A stretch of DNA of 64,000 nucleotides from Amphirosellinia nigrospora (Eukaryota > Ascomycota > Sordariomycetes > Xylariales > Xylariaceae), in NCBI GenBank assembly GCA_004123355.1, contig SCHM01000001.1:1852001-1916000 (forward strand), in the 5' to 3' direction. The position numbers and the translations under genes were made by a program. Position 1 is the first letter of the stretch. The number at the start of each line of letters is the position of its first letter. Positions 56,452 through 64,000 of this stretch are shown one piece after another. Under the pieces are notes generated by a model, which was given only the letters and a program-made list of their open reading frames with translations, did no database searches and was not told the origin of the DNA.

Positions 56452-56717
56452 TTAATGATGCATGGAGTCTCTCAAGAGCCTATCCATGAGGCCAGTCATC
56501 CCATCATTGCTATGCTAGTTTGAGGCTTCAGCGGTTGCCCGGCTTCGGTCGAGGAGACATACAGAACAAAATACCCCTGTCAGAGGCGGGTTATATGGTA
56601 TAAGGACAAACCAAACACCCTGGATTAAATAGCCTAGTTTCGTTCGCTACAAATTCTCTAATCTAAACACGTTTCCAACCATAAGCAAGCGTTCCTTGTA
56701 AATTCCTAAGACTACCT

Positions 56718-56844
56718 TGTCACGAGCACAGAGCACACGGACCAAGAGACTCTTGTATATAGTCAAATAGCCTCCACGAAGATAGACCTAGAGCCTCGTG
56801 CAACAACAGATGTCTATTGCCTACCATATACTAGGTTCGTGACA
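56718..56844 (+). mobile_element. LTR remnant, subfamily B copy 2
   Basis: Begins TGTCACGA and ends TCGTGACA (eight-base inverted termini, TG...CA). It shares CTTGTATATAGTCAAATAG and CGTGCAACAACAGATGTC with 20500-20655. Flanking five-mers differ (TACCT and ATGCC), so no target duplication remains. It is shorter than its relative (127 against 156 bases) and probably older or recombined. Confidence 0.7.
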
Positions 56845-58254
56845 ATGCCTTGCCTTCTTATCTAAGATCTCCGAATAATCCTTCGTCAGGGAGGCCTACA
56901 GAGAGCCGAGGTACCTAGGAACGGCTAAATAAGAGTCCGCAAGATCCCTGGTATATATAGGCGCTCTGAGTACCCTATTATTCATACAAAGGATTTAATT
57001 ACTTCTTATAACTAATCGCTTCTCTACACCTGTATAATATCCAACATTAGACAACTCATACTATTTATGAAGCATAAAAAGTTCACTACGTTTCATAGAT
57101 AGCACCCTACAAAAGCAGTCAAGCAGAGCACCCAAATCTTCCCGCCTGTCACAAGGGCTCTGTTTGAGGGCTTGGGAATAGCTTCATTCCCTCAGATCTA
57201 ATAATTGGCTATGGCGTCAAAGGACCTCTTGCTCTCTAGATTCCTTTCCAGAGGGCTCGGGACCTGACTAGCCTATATATACACAGATTCGGCTACCCAA
57301 CGGACCTCCGTTGGGCCTGTGTAGCCAATATAACCCAAAATGGAACAAATAAACGAGCTGCAGCCGAGGCTGAAAATCCGTGTGACACCGCCTGCGACTT
57401 GAAATCAACCCAGAGAGATAATTTAGGTAATTAAATCTACAAGATAAACAATTGTTGGCAAACACCTCCCGAAATTCAACTTATAGATATAATCTCTGCG
57501 TCATACGGACAAGCCACAAATACAAGTTTTATTACACTCACTCATCCGGGACGCCCCGTTATCATACCTTTACGACATTCCATGGTTATGAACGAAGTAG
57601 TCTCTGGACACGGTCGTGCGAAGAAAGACATCGCGCAAATCAAGCTGACGTGAATCGCTTAATACTATGTTGACCTATCGTCACTAAAATCGAGCAAGGC
57701 TAATTCGGACTATTTCTACAATAATTAGATACAGTAGGTAGGGAAGAGAATAGCACAGAGCCAGGAGATTGAGAGAGCACAGGAACCAGATTGGGTGCCT
57801 GAGATAATTTAATACTTTGAATAATTTGATCAGATAGTTTATAAAATAAACAAAAGCACATCTCACATCGAAACACAGCTTCGCAATTACGAAGTAACAC
57901 GTGCTTACTAACATCTCTAGTTAAAACTTTACGAGGGGGCGGGAGTGTATGTATCGTACACATAACACAGCATCATACTGCCCAAATTCGTCCAGCACGT
58001 ATATATCTTCGAGCCTTTACCATTCGTCTACCCTCTTCTATCTTTTTTGTCCATCCCATAATATTCATTAAATCATACGTTTAAGGGGAGACAACAGACA
58101 GAGAGTGGGGGGACCTTATCAATACGACTATAAAAAATTGAATAGGGTGGTATTTCATTCCTTCGACAAACAAACGTGTCTCCCAAACGCCGCCCAATGC
58201 CCATCAACCATCATCATCACCCATTCTCATTCGATACCTGTCCCAGCTGCGCAC
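56845..58254. other. Intergenic, no gene seen
   Basis: About 1.4 kb of AT-rich spacer downstream of FZO1. No supported frame on either strand. Confidence 0.5.
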
Positions 58255-61058
58255 TCATGCCATGATCTGCGACTGCGGATGCGCATCTAGATCCACACTC
58301 GCAACTAGGTCGCGCTGATGCTCGGAATTACGGACGAGGTTGCCAAAGTACTTGTAGGCGACCTCACTTTCGATGCGAGTCTTGAGCGTCTCGTCCCTGC
58401 GCGAGCCGAGCTGTTCGACGGAGCGCGTGAGGCCGACGCGGAGGTTGTCGGCCGGGAACCGGAGCACCTTGCGCACGGAGGAAGCTATGCGGGTGCTGTT
58501 GGCGTGCACATAGTCCATGGCATCCAACTGGGCCGAGAGCTTGGTGGACAAGGGGGGAAGTGATTGCGGGATCTGCTGGAGGACGTATGCAGCGGCAGAG
58601 ACAACTATAGATATCTATTTAGCGGATGTGATGTTCAAGTGTCTAGTGTAGGGGACTTACCAGCTAGGGCAACTGCAGGGATAATCATTTTCCTGAGGTT
58701 TTCATTTCCAACAATCTTGGCGGCGCTCAGAGCATGGTCTACCCAACTGGATCCGCCAATGAGCCGTCCGCCCAGAGCAGTGGCTAACGTCAGAGCCATG
58801 CCAGTACCGGCCACCTTCTCTTGGCGTTGCATGAGAGTCGACCAATCGACGAGATCCATAAGCTCCGTGGGGAGCTCAATCTCCTTTGCCAACATATCCC
58901 GTCGTCTTCGGAACATGACATCGGGTCGGAAACTGAGGTCTTGATATTCGTCACCGAGATGATGGATACCAAGCTGCTTGATGGCGTTGACTCCGCCGAC
59001 CGCCTTGGTACGAGCATGGTCTTCACAGCCTCCGACGGCAGTGGAGATCTCGTTCAGCATGGCTTCCTTGAGATCCTCGGCAAAGTCGAAGACGCCAAAC
59101 AATCCTGGGTAGGGTACGCCCAAAGTGCTGTCGCCAGCATGGGCGATCGCTGAGTTAAGGGCGCGTCTTGACTGATCATAGATATCCTTGCAAGTTTCAT
59201 CTATGGTTTGGTCGATTTCGTCACCCACTTCTGCTTTCGCTTTCTTAGAGGATTCCAGCTGCGGTTCGATCTCTTCCAAATCTCTTGTCACACGATCCAC
59301 CTCAGACTTGGCCACGTCTCTGTTAACAGTAGCAAGGACGTTCAGGTCATTGAGAATATTCATCAGGTAGGTCTTGGCGGGCTGAGCTTCGACCGTGCTC
59401 GTTTTTCCAAAACAAATTGCCTTAGGGACTGCTCTAGTTTCCGGAAGTCTTCAATCTTTTCCTTCTCCTTCCCTTGCCTTTTGGATCATTGCCGGGCTCG
59501 TCGCCTCCACCCCACCACCCCCACCACCCGGTGGCGGAGGAGCCATGGGGATGGCATTACTTGAGACGAAGTGCACCAACTCTGTCGATTCCTTGAACGT
59601 GTGGTTGCTGAGACCATATACCTGGTCCAGGATCAACTTCTGACATCGTTCCTTGTCGCGAATCAAATCAAACCCATTCACGACCATGAATATATAGGCT
59701 TTTTCTGCTGCCGCAGCCCGGATAAATTCCTTGGCCGATTGAGTGAAGTGGTTAGCGGCAGATACGACAAAAACAACAACGTCGATCTCTCTGTCGAGCA
59801 AATATAGCGGTGGTCTTCGTTGTGTCCGAGTTGAGGCCGGGCGCATCGATCAGGGCGATATCGACGACGCCGTTGTTCAGCAGCGACTCGTCCACGGTGC
59901 GAACGTCCTTAACGTACACCTTGCATTGCATGTAGGACTCGCTGTCGAGCACGATCTGTTCGAGTTTGGAGAGCGGAAACACATCGTAGGTCGATCATCG
60001 TGTCGGTCATAGATGGCGTCCTGTGTACCGCGTGCACTTCCTCTAAGCCTCCGTTCTCCCGTGCATCCAGGACCTCACAGAAAATACTCGTACAGGGTTG
60101 CTGGTCTTCGGGCAACACCTTGCGCCGTAGCAGGGCATTGCAGAAGGTGGATTTGCCAGCGTTCAAATCTCCAGTGATCAGGACCTTGCTAGACGTGTCA
60201 TCGATTCTTTCCCGTAGTGATGTGAGGTGCTTGATGCTCGTGCGTATCTTGCCGTCAAGCAGCGACGCTATAGAGTTTTTCTCCAAAGAATGAACGAGTT
60301 CAGCCTGGTTCAGGGCGCCCAGCTTGAGATCGAGCTTGAGAATAGAGAATTCTTGTTCAATCTGCGGGTGATTAATCGGGCATCTTCTTCACCAGCAGCT
60401 CTGGTCTCGGCATCCCTGCTAGACTCGGCGGAGTCATAGTGAGACGTAGTAGTCATGGACCGTTTCAGAGGTCGGGGTGAGTTTGTGGATTCACTCGTAG
60501 TCGTAAATGCACGGCGCAAGCCGGGACCTGTGGGCCGTTCGGACTCGGTGCGCTGGACGGAGGGGTAGATGGCGGGCCAGGTGGCATTCATATCTTGAAG
60601 GCCCTGCAGGAGATCAACAACGCTGTTGATGGTGCGGCCGAGGGCGACTCGTTGCTTGTTGTACCATAGCTGGGCTATGGCGGCGACCTGGTTCCGCTGG
60701 TCCGTGTCGGGATTGCCGGTGGGCTGGCGCGACAGCACAGCATCCCGGAGAGACTTGGGTCGATTCGAGGTGAGCCGAGGGGCAGTTTAGACGAGCCAGA
60801 CTCGTCACCGGCGATGCTCCCGCCATATCCCGAGTCGTTGTCCAGCAGAGACTGCAGTCTGTTGGCGTGATACGAGGTGGTTGAGCCGCTACCGACGGTG
60901 GCGTAGGCCGGCCGGCCGCTCCTCTTCGCGGCCTTGTTCGCGGCCTTGGGCGTTACAGGTTGGCGGGGTGCATCGTCGCTGTCGTCGCCGTCATCGTCTC
61001 GGCTGCCTCGGGCGGCAGACTTGCCTTTGGACACAGGTGGGAAGTATCCCTGGCTCAT
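58255..61058 (-). CDS. FZO1: Mitofusin, outer-membrane fusion GTPase (several frame changes)
   Basis: Fuses mitochondrial outer membranes. Start 61058 (MSQGYFPPVSKGKSAARGSR), with an acidic, Ser-rich N terminus. The dynamin-type GTPase has P-loop ITGDLNAGKSTFCNALL, switch QPCTSIFCEV, G3 ALIDAPGLNSD and G4 MVVNGFDLI. A proline/glycine loop (PMAPPPPGGGGGG) then KRARSKLSPAKTYLMN and coiled coil VDRVTRDLEEIEPQLESSKK follow. The paired membrane segment is LRKMIIPAVALAVVSAAAYV, split by an intron at 58660-58605. The C-terminal heptad region ends DLDAHPQSQIMA at 58255. This is the exact domain order of fungal Fzo1, about 900 residues. At least six single-base frame changes (among others near 60770, 60345, 60030, 59805 and 59460-59445) interrupt the path. 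It is divergent to VPS2. Confidence 0.9.
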
Positions 61059-61909
61059 GGCAAATGGTGGCAATTGTAGCAGTCACTAAAGTTCAAGATC
61101 CATGAAGTACGCCTGGACGGGCGTCGATGCGGTCAAACCGTAGCAAAGGTTGGGGTGGTAGGTTGGAATGTTATTCGAGTTACTGTAGGTGGTTGTTGTT
61201 GGGAAAGTGGTTGGGCGGTCTGAGAAAAATATGATGGTGAAGGCGAGATATATTTCCAGCTTGCATTGACCCCAAGATTACTGGAGTCTGCAGACCTTTA
61301 ACTTTCGATTAGTACAACCGTGTGGGCCGTTAAGCGGGCAGATACACGTGTAACGGAGGATAAGGCTCGAATGCTGTTCACGCTAGGCTCAGTAGGTGCT
61401 CAGTTGGTGTTCCCCTCCTTTTGGCTCTAGCTACTTTTGGGACAAAGCTTAACATTTAAATGATTGGCTATGTCATCTTGAAGTGACCGTTGTGCAATTA
61501 GCCAACACAGTAAAAAGATCTGCACACTGTGTGCGACTACCTAACAAGTACCTATAGGTAGGTATTAGGGCGCTCTAGCGAATGATAAGGCAAACACATG
61601 CTAACCCAGCCTCTAAGCTGACGTCGTTTTGATCCCACTTAGCGCTTGAGTTCCCTGGCATGCCTACGGAGTAGGCAGGTACAGTACTAATCTTTATCTT
61701 CCTCCTCGTACCGCCGAGCAACGTTGGCCGAGACACGCATCAACCACAGTCAACTACCTAACTTACCTACTTAGTAGTCTAGGCTCCCAGATTCTATCTA
61801 AAGGAAAGCCTTCGAGGTTGCTTATTGCATACGGCCTTAATTACTCCCGCCTCTCCTCAAACCAGATAAACCACCCATTTCACTCAGCTATTTCACTACC
61901 ACAGAAACG
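61059..61909. promoter_or_regulatory. Divergent intergenic region FZO1/VPS2
   Basis: 851 bases between the two start codons, with no coding frame. It contains several TACCTA/TAGGTA palindromic pieces (near 61548-61565 and 61755-61775). Both promoters must lie here. Confidence 0.5.
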
Positions 61910-62854
61910 ATGAAGTGAGGATGCACAACCCGCCCGAGCTTGGAATACCTTCCCTCCACACCTTGAATGAGACAGAACACTCTAATAACGATGATTGGTA
62001 CCGCAGATCCTGGAATGGGCTTTCGGCAAACGCATGACGCCCGCCGAGCGTCTGCGCAAGAACCAGCGTCTCCTCGACAAGGCCATCCGCGAGATAGACC
62101 AACAAAAGGTCAAGCTGGAGAGGCAGGAGAAGCAGCTCGTGAGCCAGATCAAGCAGAGTGCTCAGAAGGGCCAGATGGGTGCCGCCAAGATACAAGCGAA
62201 GGACCTGGTGCGCACGAGGAGGTCAGGACAGCTTCCATCCGTTTGAGATACCCATCCTCTTCGCCGGCTGACCTCTTTTTCCATGCTATAGATACATCGA
62301 GAAGTTCTACGGACTCAAGAGTAACCTGCAAAAGATATCTCTACGACTCCAGGTATGCCGGTGTCCGCCATCTTGACACGGCACATCACTAACATGTGGT
62401 GCTCGCAGACCCACCGAACAAACGAGCAGATGATGCAGGCCATGAAGGGCGCCACCATGGCCCTGGGAAGTATGAACCGCACCATGAACCTCCCGGCTTT
62501 ACAACGAATCGCCATGGAATTCGAGCGCGAGAACGACATAATGGAGCAGAGGCAGGAGATGATGGACGACGCCATCGATGATGCCATGGATGTCGGCGTA
62601 GAAGAAGAGGGCGACGAGGTGGTAGAGCAGGTGCTGGAGGAGATTGGAGTAGACCTGAACCAAGCCGTGAGTAGCCAACCGCTTACTGACAGGACGAGTT
62701 CTGACCAGCCATGCAGTTCGGAGAGACACCCACTGGGCTCCAATCCGACAAGGTTCCCGAGAATAGAGTGGCTCAGGCAATTGGTGCGCCCAGTGGAGGC
62801 GGTGATTCTGCGGATGACGATCTTCAAGCCCGCCTTGACAGTCTAAGGAAGTGA
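61910..62854 (+). CDS. VPS2: ESCRT-III subunit Vps2/CHMP2
   Basis: Polymerises on endosomes for multivesicular-body sorting. Exon 2 (62007-62221) reads ILEWAFGKRMTPAERLRKNQ, the family's N-terminal helix. Exon 3 is 62292-62352 (YIEKFYGLKSNLQKISLRLQ), exon 4 62409-62666 (THRTNEQMMQAMKGATMALG; MEFERENDIMEQRQEMMDDA), exon 5 62717-62854. Exon 5 ends LQARLDSLRK, a MIM1 motif that binds the MIT domain of the Vps4 ATPase. Phases of exons 2-5 close perfectly. The first exon is a five-base start, ATGAA at 61910-61914, before GTGAGG. Joined to exon 2 it is off by one base, as if one base were missing at the junction. About 225 residues, normal length. Confidence 0.9.
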
Positions 62855-63031
62855 GGCTGCTGCCATGTACGAGCGCCGTGTCTCGTCAACACGAAAGGCC
62901 ATCATGTTGGCTTGGCAGAGTTTATCATGCAACAGATGAGAATATGATGATACCAGGGGAAAAAAAAACCCTCCGCGATGCCATTCTTAATATTACAACC
63001 CGCTATATCTTTACTGTACAACCGATACCAA
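62855..63031. terminator. Convergent 3' spacer between VPS2 and the Fe-ADH gene
   Basis: 177 bases between two stop codons facing each other. It must contain both polyadenylation regions. An A-run at 62961-62968 lies inside. Confidence 0.4.
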
Positions 63032-64000
63032 TCATTCGAGCACCATTCTCAGATCTCCAACACCCCTCTTTGTCCAGGTGTGCCGGGTTCGTCTTCACCG
63101 ACCTGTCCTGCAAGCTATGCTCGGCGATGCCGTCAAGTCTATCCTCCCCTATTCCGAAGTCTTTCAGCGTCCGCGGTAAGCCCAGCGCACGAATAATAGC
63201 ATCCATCAGATCCCCCAGATCCGCCCCGTCTCTCTTCAACCCCTTTTCCTCGAAGAGCGCTGCAGCGTAGGCATCGTCCCATAGAAGCGCGACTACCGCA
63301 TCCTGCCGCTCCACGTTCGCCTTCCTCGCGTAATTGTACTTGCACACAGCGGGGTTCAAGATACAGCTCGTCTCGCCGTGTCCGACGCCCGCGGGGCCTA
63401 GCTGGTGTCCGATGCCGTGGCTCGCGCCCATCGGCACCCGGACCTCGCGGCTACCATGGAATCTCTGGCGCCTAGGAAACACTCTAGCCGCGCGGTGACG
63501 TCGCGCGGGTCGTCTTGCAGCGCAATAAGGCGGGCACGAGTCTCTTCAATCCCGCCCGCGGAGGAATCCGCGGCGCCGTTGCTCTGCAGCGCGCAGAGGG
63601 TTTCGACGCAGTGGTCCAGCGCTCGCACGCCTGTGCTTAACCATATGCCTTCTGGAGTTTCCGTCGCTAACTCGCCATCCAAGATCACGAGACGCGGGGC
63701 TGCGATGTGTGGGCCGAGAAGGAGTATTTGCGCCCGTCGCGTCGTTGGTCGCCCCTGCGAAGGAGGAGTATTCCCACCGGAAAGAGTCGTTGGGATGCAG
63801 ATTACTGGGATCTGGGAGGTGTGGATTGTTTGGGCGGAGGGAAAGTGGTGGCGGTTGAGAGGGAGCCGAGTTCTTGGGCGGTTGTTACTTTGTTGGCGAT
63901 GGCCTATGGAATTGGTGTTAACAACTACTTACTTGCTTGCTCTGATGTGTGTATGAAGATGGGTTGAATTGATTTGCTTTTGAGATAACATGCATGTATG
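63032..64000 (-). CDS. Iron-containing alcohol dehydrogenase, maleylacetate-reductase-like, partial
   Basis: The gene runs off the right edge; its N terminus is outside. Visible in order: AQELGSLSTATTF, IPVICIPTTLSGGEYSSFAG, RLVILDGELATETPEGIWLS, TGVRALDHCVETLC, then VPMGASHGIGHQLGPAGVGH with the metal-binding HGIGH and the GHGETSC helix, LKDFGIGEDRLDGIAEHSL and SVKTNPAHL. This is the order of fungal Fe-ADH/maleylacetate reductases, which reduce maleylacetate in the hydroxyquinol branch of aromatic degradation. The correct final frame stops at 63034-63032. At least four single-base frame changes lie between 63090 and 63830, most fitted by one missing base. A possible very short intron lies near 63900-63930. 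Confidence 0.8.

Noticed and set aside
1-64000. Repeat-induced point mutation as cause of the broken genes
   Set aside because: The breaks are single-base length changes with no excess of TAA/TAG from C-to-T changes, and the genes are not duplicated within the window.
1-64000. tRNA or rRNA genes and CRISPR arrays
   Set aside because: By eye I found no T-loop plus acceptor pairing that forms a tRNA, no rRNA-like block, and no regularly spaced repeats. A covariance-model scan would be decisive for tRNA.

Overview
The window looks like nuclear DNA of a filamentous ascomycete (Pezizomycotina). The evidence is short GT..AG introns of about 40-115 bases with CTAAC/CTAAT branch sites, two Zn2Cys6 regulators, a Clr5-ankyrin protein, fungal secreted glycoside hydrolases (GH128, GH18, GH54), a tannase-family esterase, and a fungal mitofusin with its typical proline/glycine loop. 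I saw no rRNA, tRNA, CRISPR or plasmid feature.

Layout. 1-6.9 kb: gene pieces (aldo/keto reductase fragment, a small conserved fungal protein, an F-box piece) and a tannase/feruloyl-esterase gene. 6.9-13.8 kb: a Zn2Cys6 gene split by a solo LTR, a second intact Zn2Cys6 gene, and a divergent intact aldo/keto reductase. 14-18.9 kb: an MFS transporter remnant, a broken unrecognised gene and a second solo LTR. 18.9-25.6 kb: secreted GH128, a third solo LTR, an Asp/Glu-racemase homolog without its cysteines, and a BBE-type FAD oxidase. 25.6-33.6 kb: long intergenic DNA, glycyl-tRNA synthetase, a hairpin repeat, a DUF4396 protein and an F-box-like relic. 34.4-39.8 kb: chitinase, GH54 arabinofuranosidase and a PRISE-type reductase, all on one strand. 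41-51 kb: a coiled-coil protein, a ThrE-like membrane protein and a fused FAH-alpha/beta hydrolase. 51-64 kb: Clr5-ankyrin protein, a small lysine-rich gene, a fourth LTR piece, mitofusin FZO1, ESCRT-III VPS2 and a partial Fe-ADH/maleylacetate reductase.

How the genes relate. There is no single pathway. A wall- and plant-polymer-degrading theme runs through the tannase, GH128, GH18 and GH54 genes. Housekeeping genes (GRS1, FZO1, VPS2) are interspersed. The Zn2Cys6 gene at 10.0-11.8 kb and the reductase at 12.5 kb share a 655-base divergent promoter, the best candidate for a local regulator-target pair.

The strongest global observation is that many otherwise well-conserved genes, including GRS1, FZO1 and VPS2, change frame at single bases, nearly always as one missing base and often in a homopolymer. 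Other genes are perfectly open. Uncorrected sequencing indels explain this better than decay, so I call most of these genes as CDS and give the approximate frame-change positions.
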